Assembly: GCF_009746585.1 (NCBI RefSeq)
Contig: NZ_WRPO01000002.1
Location: 62,001 to 126,000, forward strand
Direction: 5' to 3'
DNA length: 64,000 nt
Source of the DNA: Novosphingobium aquimarinum
GTDB taxonomy: Bacteria; Pseudomonadota; Alphaproteobacteria; Sphingomonadales; Sphingomonadaceae
In this document: in pieces, positions 27,121-35,535 of the stretch
Numbering within the stretch: the first letter of the stretch is position 1
How the letters are laid out: each line of letters opens with the position of its first letter
The notes under the pieces: generated by a model
The model's input: only the letters and a program-made list of their open reading frames with translations
The model's database searches: none
Told to the model about the DNA's origin: nothing
Made by a program: the position numbers and the translations under genes

Positions 27121-28323
27121 ATGCGCGAAGCAGCCATCGTCTCCACGGCCCGCACCGGCGTCGGCAAGGCTTATCGGGGCGCGTTCAACGATACCGAAGC
27201 CCCTGTCCTCACCGCCCATGTCGTGAACGCCGCGATCTCCCGCGCGGGCATCGATCCGGCGCGCGTGGACGATGTGTACCTTGGCGTCGCCAACCAGTGG
27301 AACACGCAAAGCTACAACCTCGGTCGCCTCACCAGCCATGTTTCGGTGCTGCCGGACGAGACGGCGGGCTTCACACTCGATCGCAAGTGCGGATCGGGAC
27401 TGACGGCGATCGCGCTGGCGGCACGCGGCATCGTCGCGGACGAGATCGACGTCGCGGTCGCGGGCGGTGCGGAAAGCATCTCGCTGACGCTCAACAAGCA
27501 CACGCCGGCTTTCCGCAATCGGTCGGAATTCGTGAAAGAGCACGATCCGCATGCCTACATGGCGATGATCGAAACCGCCGAAATCGTGGCGGAGCGCTAT
27601 GGCATCAGCCGCGAGGATCAGGATCGCTTCTCGGCCGAGAGCCAGCAGCGCGCCGCCGCCGGGCAAGAGGCCGGTGCGTTCGACGAGGAGATCGTCCCGA
27701 TCACCGTCACCAAGGCGGTGTTCGACAAGGAAGGCAACGAGACCGGCAAAGAAGACGTCACGCTCGACCGCGACGAAGGCGTGCGCGCCGGCACCACGTA
27801 TGAGAAGCTCGCCTCGCTCAAGCCCGTGTTCAAGAACGGCCTGGTGATCGAAGAAGGCAAGCACATCACGGCGGGCAATGCCTCGCAGTTGTCGGATGGT
27901 GCCTCGGCGCAAGTGATCATGGACCTGGCCACCGCACAGAAGGAAAAGCTGCCGGTTCTGGGCATCTATCGCGGATTTCAGGTGGCTGGCTGCAAGGCCG
28001 AAGAAATGGGCATCGGCCCGATCTACGCCATCCCCAAGCTGCTCCAGCGCGCCGGGTTGAAGATGGATGATATCGGCCTGTTCGAACTGAACGAGGCTTT
28101 CGCCAGCCAGGCCCTGTACTGCCAGCGCTTCCTCGAGATCGATCCCGAAAAGCTCAACGTCAACGGCGGTGCGATCGCCATCGGCCACCCGTTCGGCATG
28201 ACGGGCAGCCGCCAGGTCGGTCACGCCCTGATCGAAGGCAAGAAGCGCGGCGTCAAATACGTGGTCGTGTCCATGTGCATCGCCGGCGGCATGGGCGCCG
28301 CGGGACTGTTCGAGGTCGCCTGA
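27121..28323 (+). CDS. Acetyl-CoA acyltransferase (thiolase)
   Basis: A 400-residue thiolase with the nucleophile in TLDRKCGSGLTAI, the motif LFELNEAFASQ, the histidine in IAIGHPFGMTGSR and the second cysteine in VSMCIAGGMGAAG. It differs from FadA6 and from FadA5, and resembles general acyl-CoA acetyltransferases used in beta-oxidation. It may cleave a 3-ketoacyl-CoA late in HIP breakdown (for example 2-methyl-beta-ketoadipyl-CoA to propionyl- and succinyl-CoA); that assignment is inference. GGAAAG precedes the ATG. Confidence 0.88.
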   Translation: MREAAIVSTARTGVGKAYRGAFNDTEAPVLTAHVVNAAISRAGIDPARVDDVYLGVANQWNTQSYNLGRLTSHVSVLPDETAGFTLDRKCGSGLTAIALAARGIVADEIDVAVAGGAESISLTLNKHTPAFRNRSEFVKEHDPHAYMAMIETAEIVAERYGISREDQDRFSAESQQRAAAGQEAGAFDEEIVPITVTKAVFDKEGNETGKEDVTLDRDEGVRAGTTYEKLASLKPVFKNGLVIEEGKHITAGNASQLSDGASAQVIMDLATAQKEKLPVLGIYRGFQVAGCKAEEMGIGPIYAIPKLLQRAGLKMDDIGLFELNEAFASQALYCQRFLEIDPEKLNVNGGAIAIGHPFGMTGSRQVGHALIEGKKRGVKYVVVSMCIAGGMGAAGLFEVA

Positions 28324-28326
28324 TCG

Positions 28327-29499
28327 ATGAAACTTGCCTTTGCCCCTGAACTCAAGGCTTTCCGCGAAGAGGCCGCCGGTTGGCTGGAAACCGCGCTCTC
28401 GGGCCCGTTCAAGGCCATTCGCGGCCAGACCAACCAGGTCGACAACGTCGAGGAACGCCGCGCCTTCGAACAGGCCATGGGCGAGGCGCGGTGGAGCGTG
28501 GTCGGCTGGCCGGAGGAATGGGGCGGCCGCAACGCGTCGATCGCGCAGCAAGTCATCTTCGCGGAAGAATATGCGCGCGCCAAGGGACCGCCGCGTGTCG
28601 GGCATCTCGGCGTCGAGCTGGTCGGGCCGACGCTTCTGGCGCTGGGTACCGAAGAGCAAAAAGCGCGGTTCCTGCCCGACATCGCGCAAGGCAAGACAAT
28701 CTGGTGCCAGGGCTATTCGGAGCCCGGTGCGGGATCCGATCTCGCCAACGTCAAGACGAAGGCGCGGCGCGATGGCGATCGTTACCTTATCGATGGCCAG
28801 AAGATCTGGACCTCGATGGGCATGATCTCCGACTGGTGCTTCGTGATCGCGCGCACCAAGGCGGGCAGCGTCGGGCCCAAGGGGCTGTCGTTCCTGCTTG
28901 TCGACATGGACCAGGACGGGGTCGATCCGCGACCGATCCGGCAGATGACCGGTGAAGCCGAATTCGCCGAAGTCTTCTTCGACGGCGCCGAAGCCAAAGT
29001 GGCCGATCGCATCGGGGACGAGGATGACGGCTGGAAAGTCGCGATGGCCCTGCTCGGCTTCGAGCGCGGCGTCTCGACCCTCGCGCAGCAAATGCATTTT
29101 CGCAACGAATTGGACGAGATCGTGGCGATCGCGAAACGCAATGGCCGGGCGAGCGATCCGATCATCCGCCAGAAGATCGCCAAGGCTCATGCCGGCCTCA
29201 AGATCATGCGCTACAACGCCTTGCGCATGCTGGCCGAGGACGATGGCGGTTCACTTTCGGGCGCGGCCTTCACCTACAAGCTTTACTGGTCCAACTGGCA
29301 CAAGCAGCTGGGCGAAATCGCCATGGACGTGCTCGGCCAGGAAGGCGAGATCGGCCTCATCGAAGAGCGCATGCCGTCGCTTCCCACCATGTACCTGATG
29401 AGCCGGTCCGACACGATCTATGCGGGCACGGACCAGATCCAGCGCAACATCATCTCGGAGCGGGCGCTGGGCCTGCCACGCGAGCCCAGAGGGGCCTGA
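28327..29499 (+). CDS. fadE30: Acyl-CoA dehydrogenase FadE30-like
   Basis: A 390-residue acyl-CoA dehydrogenase. GWPEEWGGRNASIAQQVIFA, WCQGYSEPGAGSDLANV, FERGVSTLAQQ, YWSNWHKQLGEIAMDVLGQ and SDTIYAGTDQIQRNIISERA match FadE30, which introduces the first double bond into HIP-CoA. The IYEGT glutamate is an alanine here (IYAGT). It is followed directly by the FadD3-like ligase, the same pairing as fadE30-fadD3 in actinobacteria, which supports the name. The paralogue at 2478-3665 is similar, so some uncertainty remains. Confidence 0.88.
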   Translation: MKLAFAPELKAFREEAAGWLETALSGPFKAIRGQTNQVDNVEERRAFEQAMGEARWSVVGWPEEWGGRNASIAQQVIFAEEYARAKGPPRVGHLGVELVGPTLLALGTEEQKARFLPDIAQGKTIWCQGYSEPGAGSDLANVKTKARRDGDRYLIDGQKIWTSMGMISDWCFVIARTKAGSVGPKGLSFLLVDMDQDGVDPRPIRQMTGEAEFAEVFFDGAEAKVADRIGDEDDGWKVAMALLGFERGVSTLAQQMHFRNELDEIVAIAKRNGRASDPIIRQKIAKAHAGLKIMRYNALRMLAEDDGGSLSGAAFTYKLYWSNWHKQLGEIAMDVLGQEGEIGLIEERMPSLPTMYLMSRSDTIYAGTDQIQRNIISERALGLPREPRGA

Positions 29500-29504
29500 C
29501 AACG

Positions 29505-31052
29505 ATGCTCCCGGAGACCATCCCCGCCGCAGCCCGCGCCACGGCAGAACGCCTGCCCGACACGATCGCCCTCATCGAGGGGGAGGAAAGCTGGACGTTC
29601 CAGCAACTCTATCGCGACGCCCGGCGCGTGGCTGCGGCCTATCTCGCGCTCGGCATTCGCAAGGGGGACGTCGTCGGCATCTGGGCACCCAATTGTCGGC
29701 ACTGGATACTCGCCGCTTTGGGCGCGCATATCGCGGGCGCCGCGATCACGCCGCTCAACACGCGAATGAAAGGCGGCGAGGCGGCCGATATCTTGCGCCG
29801 ATCCTATGCCAGGTTGCTGATGTGCACCGAGACTTTCCTGGGTTTCGATTACCCGGCGATGGTCAGCGGGCACGACTTGCCGAACCTCGACCGGATCGTG
29901 CGGCTCGACGGTGAAGGCGAGGACGGCTGGGAGGACTTCCTCGCGCGCGGCAACGATGTCGACGAAGCGGCGGTCGATGCGGCCGAAGCCGCCGTCACGC
30001 CCGATGATTTGTCCGACATCATGTTTACCAGCGGCACCACGGGAAGCCCCAAGGGCGTGCTGCATAGCCATGGCAATGTCGTACCCCTGTTCCGCCACTG
30101 GGCCGAGCGCGTCGATCTTCAGGAAGACGATCGCTATCTGATCGCCAATCCGTTCTTCCACACCTTTGGCTACAAGGCCGGTTGGGTCACATGCTTGGCG
30201 CTGGGTGTTACGATGCTGCCGATGGCGACGTTCGACGTCAACGCGATGGCCGACCTCATCGAACAGAAGCAGGTCAGTTTCATTCCGGGCCCGCCCGCGA
30301 TCTACCAGTCACTTTTGCAAGGCCTCGCCGGTCAGCAGCGTGACTTTTCCTCCATGCGCGTCGCGGTGACCGGCGCGGCCCCGGTTCCGCCCATCCTGGT
30401 CGAACGGATGCGTCGCGAGCTTGGCATGGAGAACGTCGTCAATGGTTATGGCATGACCGAATTCGGCGCCATCACCATGACCGGCAAGGGCGATTCGCCC
30501 GAAATCATCTCGCAGACGTGCGGCTTCCCGCTGCCCGGTGTGGAGCTGAAGTGTGTCGATGATGCGGATCGCATCGTCGATCCGGGCGAAACGGGCGAGA
30601 TCCTCGTTCGCGGTCGCGGCCGGATGATCGGCTATTTCGAGAACCCCGAAGCGACCGCCGAGGCCATCGATGCTGACGGCTGGCTGCGCACCGGGGACGT
30701 GGGTTCGATCGATGCGCAGGGGTATCTGCGGATCACCGATCGCATGAAGGACATGTACATTTCGGGCGGCTTCAACTGCTATCCGGCGGAAATCGAAAAG
30801 CTGCTGGCGGGCCATCCGGCGATCGAGTTGGCCGCGGTGATCGGCGTTCCCGACGAGCGCATGGGCGAAGTCGGCAAGGCGTTCGTCGTGCTGCGTCCCG
30901 ATCACACCGCCGATGCCCAAGCGATCATCACCTGGGCGCGCGAAAACATGGCCAATTACAAAGTGCCTCGCTCGATCGAGTTCGTGGAGGAGCTGCCCCG
31001 CAACGCGGGAGGCAAGGTCTTGCGCACGGAGCTTCGCGAGATGGCGCGCTGA
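29505..31052 (+). CDS. fadD3: HIP-CoA ligase FadD3-like
   Basis: A 515-residue AMP-forming acyl-CoA ligase. DIMFTSGTTGSPKGVLHSHG is the P-loop, followed by NPFFHTFGYKAGWVTCL, FIPGPPAIYQSLLQGLA, NGYGMTEFGAI, ITDRMKDMYISGGFNCYPAE and PRNAGGKVLRTELRE. These match M. tuberculosis FadD3 in order and spacing. FadD3 activates HIP, the C/D-ring acid released by HsaD, and so starts the second half of steroid degradation. It sits after fadE30; its final codons overlap the presumed CTG start of the next gene. Confidence 0.92.
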   Translation: MLPETIPAAARATAERLPDTIALIEGEESWTFQQLYRDARRVAAAYLALGIRKGDVVGIWAPNCRHWILAALGAHIAGAAITPLNTRMKGGEAADILRRSYARLLMCTETFLGFDYPAMVSGHDLPNLDRIVRLDGEGEDGWEDFLARGNDVDEAAVDAAEAAVTPDDLSDIMFTSGTTGSPKGVLHSHGNVVPLFRHWAERVDLQEDDRYLIANPFFHTFGYKAGWVTCLALGVTMLPMATFDVNAMADLIEQKQVSFIPGPPAIYQSLLQGLAGQQRDFSSMRVAVTGAAPVPPILVERMRRELGMENVVNGYGMTEFGAITMTGKGDSPEIISQTCGFPLPGVELKCVDDADRIVDPGETGEILVRGRGRMIGYFENPEATAEAIDADGWLRTGDVGSIDAQGYLRITDRMKDMYISGGFNCYPAEIEKLLAGHPAIELAAVIGVPDERMGEVGKAFVVLRPDHTADAQAIITWARENMANYKVPRSIEFVEELPRNAGGKVLRTELREMAR

Positions 31053-32113
31053 GCGCGGCCGCCGACCCTAACCAGGCCGATCCCCGCCACGTCTGGATAG
31101 AGACGGACGGCGTTACCCTCCATGCTCTCGTCCAAGGCGAGGGGCCGCTGGTTCTGCTCGTGCATGGCTTTCCCGGCTGCGCCTATTCCTGGCGCCACCA
31201 GCTAAGCCCACTTGCCGATGCGGGCTACCGCGCGGTCGCGATCGATTGCCTGGGATATGGCCGCAGCGACCGCCCGCTCGAACAGGAATTCTACGATTCG
31301 GAACACGCGAGGCGGCAGCTGCTGGGCGTGATCGACCACTTCGGCGATCAGGCCATCGTCATCGGGCAAGACTTCGGCGCGCAGCATGCCTGGAACCTCG
31401 CCGTCCGCTCGGAAGAGCGCGTGCGCGCGCTAATCACCACTATTCCCTACGACTACGATCTGGCGGGACGGGCCATGCTGGGAAGCCGACGCACCGAGCC
31501 GGAAGGCACGCCGGCACGGCCCGAGGGTGCCTCACCCAACAGCAGACCGACGGAGCGTTTCGCCGCGATGGCGGCCGAGCACTTCGTGCATTTCCACTAT
31601 TTCCAACCCGTCGGCCCGGCCGAGGCGGAGCTTGCGCCGCGTCTCGCGGAATTCCTCCGCCGCGACTATTTCGCGCTGAGCGCGGCGGGCGACTTGTGGA
31701 GCTGGACCGGGCATCAGAGCGAAGGCACGGGCTACCTCAACGCCCTGCCCCCCGCGCCGCCACTGCCGTGGCCCTGGCTGTCGCAAGCGGAATTCGATCG
31801 CTTCGTCGCCGACTTCGCGCACCCCGATCCGGCCCGCGTCCTGATCGGCGGCCTCGCATCCTATCGCGCCGCCGATGAGAACTGGCGTCTGGGCGCGCGA
31901 TGGGCGGACCATGACGTGAGCGTGCCGACGCTGTTCGTTTATGGTGAGGCGGATCCCTCCTTCGCCTTTTTCCCCGAGTGGCGCGAACGCATGGAGCGGC
32001 GCGTGCCTGGTCTCGCGGGCATCGTCGAGATCGCGAGCGCGGGGCACTTCGTCCAGCAGGAAAGGCCCGAGGCCTTCAACCAAGCGATGCTGGACTTTCT
32101 CGCGGCAGTGTAA
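31049..32113 (+). CDS. Epoxide-hydrolase-like alpha/beta hydrolase, probable CTG start
   Basis: An alpha/beta hydrolase with HGFPGCAYSWRHQLSPLADA, CLGYGRSDRP, nucleophile GQDFGAQHAWNLA (Asp, as in epoxide hydrolases) and SAGHFVQQERPEAFNQ. The first ATG/GTG/TTG in frame is a GTG at 31160, inside the HGFP motif, which would delete the first beta strands. Upstream the same frame encodes a good N-terminus (HVWIETDGVTLHALVQGEG). The best start is CTG at 31049, overlapping the fadD3 stop as CTGA; this gives 354 residues. A sequencing error is the alternative. The substrate is unknown. Confidence 0.75.
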   Translation: MSAAADPNQADPRHVWIETDGVTLHALVQGEGPLVLLVHGFPGCAYSWRHQLSPLADAGYRAVAIDCLGYGRSDRPLEQEFYDSEHARRQLLGVIDHFGDQAIVIGQDFGAQHAWNLAVRSEERVRALITTIPYDYDLAGRAMLGSRRTEPEGTPARPEGASPNSRPTERFAAMAAEHFVHFHYFQPVGPAEAELAPRLAEFLRRDYFALSAAGDLWSWTGHQSEGTGYLNALPPAPPLPWPWLSQAEFDRFVADFAHPDPARVLIGGLASYRAADENWRLGARWADHDVSVPTLFVYGEADPSFAFFPEWRERMERRVPGLAGIVEIASAGHFVQQERPEAFNQAMLDFLAAV

Positions 32114-32120
32114 GCAAACG

Positions 32121-32147
32121 CGGCGGCGGCTGAACAGCGCGCCGCCG
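32121..32147. terminator. Strong GC hairpin between convergent operons
   Basis: CGGCGGCG (32121-32128) pairs with CGCCGCCG (32140-32147). The loop pairs further (GCT with AGC around GAAC, with one bulged G). It lies in the 51-bp gap between the end of the long plus-strand operon and the end of the minus-strand SDR, as expected of a bidirectional terminator. No clear T-tract is present. Confidence 0.6.
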
Positions 32148-32164
32148 TATGCACTGGCCTTTCG

Positions 32165-32971
32165 CTATCCGCGGCTCAGCGTATTGCCGCCGTCCACCGC
32201 GATACACTGACCGTTGATCCAGTACCCATCCTGCGACGCCAGAAGCGCGACCATGGCCGCGATATCCTCGGGCTCGCCAAGCCGGGGGGACCGCCCCAAC
32301 TCGAGCACTTCAGCCTGAAAATCGGTGGGCATCGAGTTCCGCTTTTCGGGCGTGATCACTAGGCCCGGCAATACCGCGTTGGCACGCAGGCCCTCGCGAC
32401 CCCACCGCGAGGCGGTATGGCGAACGAGGGCATTGATGCCGCTTTTGGCGATCGCGTAACAGGGCCGCGTCGCCTCTCCGACGATCGAGGCGGTCGATGA
32501 CGTATAGATCATCGCCCCGCCGCCACCTTCAAGCAAGCGCGGGACGGCGTGGCGCGTGATGCGAATCATGCCTTTCAGGTTCACGTCGAGCGTGCGCTCG
32601 ATCACTTCGTCGCTGACGCTCACCGCATCGGAGTCCTCGAAGATGATTTGCAGATCGGCGAAATTGGCGTGCACCGCATCGATGCTACCGAGATGCGCCG
32701 CGCCCTGTTCGATCAGCGCAGCGATCGAAGCCTCGTCCGTCGCGTCGAAGTCCGCGCCGTAGGCCTCGCCGCCGGAATCCCTGATTTCATCGACCAGACT
32801 ATCGATCAGGGCTCGCTCACCGGCGGGCGAACCGACAAGCACCCGGGCTCCCTCGCCTGCCAACCGCAAGGCCGTGGCGCGGCCGATGCCCGTGCTCGCT
32901 CCCGCCACGACAGCCCCCTTGCCGGCCAGACGCCGACTTCCAGCCCAATGCGGCTGCGCACTCTCACTCAT
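32165..32971 (-). CDS. Short-chain dehydrogenase/reductase
   Basis: A 268-residue classical SDR: VVAGASTGIGRATALRLA, the catalytic Ser in IYTSSTASIVGE and YAIAK, with a C-terminal GQCIAVDGGNTLSRG. I use the ATG at 32971 (MSESAQPHW) with GGAGGG eight bases upstream instead of the longer frame to 33004. It is alone on the minus strand and divergent from the SDR at 33118. Steroid hydroxyl oxidation is likely from context, but position and stereochemistry are not known. Confidence 0.85.
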   Translation of the reverse strand: MSESAQPHWAGSRRLAGKGAVVAGASTGIGRATALRLAGEGARVLVGSPAGERALIDSLVDEIRDSGGEAYGADFDATDEASIAALIEQGAAHLGSIDAVHANFADLQIIFEDSDAVSVSDEVIERTLDVNLKGMIRITRHAVPRLLEGGGGAMIYTSSTASIVGEATRPCYAIAKSGINALVRHTASRWGREGLRANAVLPGLVITPEKRNSMPTDFQAEVLELGRSPRLGEPEDIAAMVALLASQDGYWINGQCIAVDGGNTLSRG

Positions 32972-33117
32972 AATCCACGCCCTCCATGACTGCGCGAGTC
33001 GCAATCCCTTCTTGCGAACGTTCTGCCTGCGCGCATTATATAGTCAATAGATCTACGCAGATCATCGTTGCGCGCTGGAGAGAGCTCCGCTACCGCGCAA
33101 TGAACGGAGAGGATATT
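32972..33117. promoter_or_regulatory. Divergent SDR promoter region with TACGCA motif
   Basis: A 146-bp gap. GATCT-ACGC-AGATC (33050-33063) is an inverted repeat containing TACGCA (33054-33059), the motif repeated in four other divergent regions here. TTGCGA (33013-33018) and the AT stretch TTATATAG (33036-33043) are possible -35/-10 elements for the plus-strand gene. Confidence 0.5.
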
Positions 33118-33909
33118 ATGGGACGGCTTACGGACAAGGTCGCGATCATCACGGGTGGCGCGCGGGGCATGGGGGCGGCGACGTCTCGTTTGTTCGCGCA
33201 AGAAGGCGCGACCGTCATGGTTGCCGATGTCCTGGAGGATGAGGGACGCGCTCTTGCCCAGGACCTTGGTGGCAACGCACGCTTCGTCCGCCTCGATGTC
33301 AGCAACGAGGCGGACTGGGTCTCCCTCGTGAAAGACACCGTCGCCGAGTTCGGGCGGATCGATGCTCTGGTCGCCAATGCCGGCGTGCTGAGCTTCGGTG
33401 AGCTGGTCTTCGCCGAAGCGGACGAGTTCGACCGGGTTTACGGCATCAATGTGAAAGGCGTGTTCTTCGGGATCAAGCACGTCGGCGGCGCCATGCGGTC
33501 GGCCGGGCGCGGCGCGATCGTCAATATCGCGTCGATCGACGGGTTTCGCGGGGCCAACGCACTAGGCCTCTATTCCTCGTCGAAATGGGCCGTGCGCGGC
33601 ATGACCAAGACCGCCGCGCTCGAATTGGGGCCCCACGGCGTGCGGGTGAACTCCGTCCACCCCGGCGGCGTCAACACGCCGATGGTCAATGGCGGCGACA
33701 GATCGATCGAAGAACTGAATTACGCCCACCGCCGTGTGCCGCTCCAGCGGATCGGCGCGCCCGAGGAGATTGCCGCCGCCAGCCTGTTCCTTTGCTCGGA
33801 CGAAGCATCCTACATCAGCGCGGCGGAACTGGGCGTCGATGGCGGCTGGGCCGCCGGTTACTACCACGACAATCTGCCCGGCGCGCCCGCTTCGCTGACA
33901 GGGGAATGA
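33118..33909 (+). CDS. SDR close to 3alpha(20beta)-hydroxysteroid dehydrogenase
   Basis: A 263-residue SDR. DKVAIITGGARGMGAATSRLFAQ, VADVLEDEGRALAQDLGG, RLDVSNEADW, YSSSKWAVRGMTKTAALEL and RVNSVHPGGVNTPM strongly resemble 3alpha,20beta-hydroxysteroid dehydrogenase of Streptomyces (FabG3 group). It most likely oxidises or reduces a steroid hydroxyl. The start is the ATG at 33118 with GGAGAGG upstream; the open frame begins earlier at 32986 but lacks a ribosome site. It leads a four-gene plus-strand set. Confidence 0.88.
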   Translation: MGRLTDKVAIITGGARGMGAATSRLFAQEGATVMVADVLEDEGRALAQDLGGNARFVRLDVSNEADWVSLVKDTVAEFGRIDALVANAGVLSFGELVFAEADEFDRVYGINVKGVFFGIKHVGGAMRSAGRGAIVNIASIDGFRGANALGLYSSSKWAVRGMTKTAALELGPHGVRVNSVHPGGVNTPMVNGGDRSIEELNYAHRRVPLQRIGAPEEIAAASLFLCSDEASYISAAELGVDGGWAAGYYHDNLPGAPASLTGE

Positions 33910-33952
33910 CTCAAGCGCGCGCTTGCGAACGTCAAAAGCGAAGGGAGTACCG

Positions 33953-34639
33953 ATGGCCGAAGTCCTGACCCAGGAGCACGTGGGCGCCGCACGTTCGCTC
34001 GGGCATGTCGCGCTCCATTACAACGCGCCGCATGAAGGACCGTTGGCAGCTCGCCTGCTGGCGATGTTCGGATTTAACGAAACGCAAAAGCTGCTGCTCG
34101 AGAACGGTACCACCTTCTACCGGTTCGTGGTCGACGATCGGCATCACGCGCGCGGGGACGGAATCCTCTATCTTTCCGCTCTGCCGGATGCCCAGCGCAA
34201 GCTGCTCGAAGCCACCGGAGCGGCACTCAAGGTCGGCACGGCGGAGGAACATCCCGCCGTCGCCGAATTGCGTCACCAGTACGACCAGGATCCGGAGTAC
34301 GGCTTTCATGTCGGCTTTCTGGTCGAAAGCCTCGAGGAACTGGAAACGCGGTTTCAGGCCCTTGAGGAAGCCAATCGCAGCGATCCCGACCTGAAGGGCC
34401 GCTTGCGCATCACGTACAATCGCGCGCGCAAAGGCGATGCCGATGTCGATGCCAGGCTCGATGCCTCCCCGATCTACGGCGATGTCGATCGCTATGCCTA
34501 TGGCCGCAACGGGGTTCAGGCTTTCGTTGAGACCGACATCTTTTCGAGCGGTCCGCTCGGTCAGTCGATGTTCTTCGAATTCGACTACGTCTTTCCCGAT
34601 AAGGCGAGCCATGTCCTGTCCGTCGTGGAGCAAGACTAG
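33953..34639 (+). CDS. Unrecognised 228-residue protein
   Basis: A soluble acidic protein that I cannot assign. The N-terminal part (SLGHVALHYNAPHEGPLAARLLAMFGF, seen in two halves) faintly recalls a vicinal-oxygen-chelate module, and residues 110-150 include a charged helix (EYGFHVGFLVESLEELETRF). No signal peptide, membrane segment or clear metal site. GGGAG stands before the ATG at 33953. It lies between two steroid-type SDR genes in one transcription unit, so a role in the same pathway is likely but unspecified. Confidence 0.7.
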   Translation: MAEVLTQEHVGAARSLGHVALHYNAPHEGPLAARLLAMFGFNETQKLLLENGTTFYRFVVDDRHHARGDGILYLSALPDAQRKLLEATGAALKVGTAEEHPAVAELRHQYDQDPEYGFHVGFLVESLEELETRFQALEEANRSDPDLKGRLRITYNRARKGDADVDARLDASPIYGDVDRYAYGRNGVQAFVETDIFSSGPLGQSMFFEFDYVFPDKASHVLSVVEQD

Positions 34640-34670
34640 GCGGACCCAATTCCCCCACCTGGAGTAACGA

Positions 34671-35519
34671 ATGTCCATTGAAGAGGAAAAGTTCAGCGGC
34701 GGTGTCGCCGTCGTCACTGGCGCCGGCGCGGGCATCGGCATGGGGTTTGCCCGCCGCCTCGCCGCCGTGGGGATGACTGTGGTCGTCACGGACGTGTCGG
34801 GCGAACGCGCGGAGAAGGTGGCGGCGGAAATTCGCGACAGCGGCGGCAAGGCCGAAGCGATGGTCGTCGATGTATCGCAGCCCGCCGAGCTCGACCGTCT
34901 GGCGAAGACCGTTTTCGAGAAGCATGGCGCCGTTCGCGTGCTGGTGAACAACGCCGGGATCGAGACGATCGGATACACCTGGGAAATTCCCGTCGAGCGC
35001 TGGGAAGCGACGCTCAACATCAATATCCATGGAATTGTGCATGGCTGCCGCGCCTTCGTGCCCTACATGCTGAAGCAGGGCGGCGAAGCCTGGATCGCCA
35101 ATCTCGCCTCGATCGGGTCCTTTGGCACGATGCCGACGCAGACGTCCTACATCATGTCCAAGCATGCGGTGCAGGCGTTCAGCGAGTGTCTCTATCTCGA
35201 GATGGAGCTGGCCGAAGCCCCGATCCACGTCTGCTCCGTCATTCCCGGCATGCTGAAGACCAGCATCTTCGACGTCGATGCCGGCAAGGGCGAGCCCGAG
35301 GGATCGGATCGTCACCGCAAGGCCATGCGCGACATGATGCAGGCATACGGCATGGACCTCGACGAAGGCTGTGCCGAATTCGTGCGAAAGATGGCCGAAA
35401 ACCGCTTCTGGGTGGATTCGCAGCCCGATATGACGCGCGAGGCGGTCGAACGGCGTATCCAATATATGCAGAACCAGGAGCGTCCGGAACTCGCCGAGCA
35501 AGCGCGCGCGCTGCTGTGA
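34671..35519 (+). CDS. Short-chain dehydrogenase/reductase
   Basis: A 282-residue classical SDR: VVTGAGAGIGMGFARRLA, VTDVSGERAEKVAAEI, VNNAGIETIGY, and active site YIMSK. The C-terminal part from residue 195 (GMLKTSIFDVDAGKGEPEGS) is longer than usual and could shape a larger substrate pocket. GGAG precedes the ATG. It lies 31 bases after the unassigned gene and 16 bases before the next SDR. The substrate is unknown; the cluster suggests a steroid or a ring-derived alcohol. Confidence 0.85.
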   Translation: MSIEEEKFSGGVAVVTGAGAGIGMGFARRLAAVGMTVVVTDVSGERAEKVAAEIRDSGGKAEAMVVDVSQPAELDRLAKTVFEKHGAVRVLVNNAGIETIGYTWEIPVERWEATLNINIHGIVHGCRAFVPYMLKQGGEAWIANLASIGSFGTMPTQTSYIMSKHAVQAFSECLYLEMELAEAPIHVCSVIPGMLKTSIFDVDAGKGEPEGSDRHRKAMRDMMQAYGMDLDEGCAEFVRKMAENRFWVDSQPDMTREAVERRIQYMQNQERPELAEQARALL

Positions 35520-35535
35520 AATTAGCGGACTGAGC

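Noticed and set aside
26716-29190. An 824-codon open frame on the minus strand opposite the isomerase, thiolase and fadE30 genes
   Set aside because: It is a GC-driven antisense shadow: the plus strand carries three clear enzyme families with their own ribosome sites, and the antisense product is Arg/His/Asp-rich without domains.
32986-33117. The upstream extension of the 33118 SDR frame as coding sequence
   Set aside because: The extension crosses the divergent promoter region, lacks a ribosome site and has no SDR homology; the ATG at 33118 has a good GGAGAGG.
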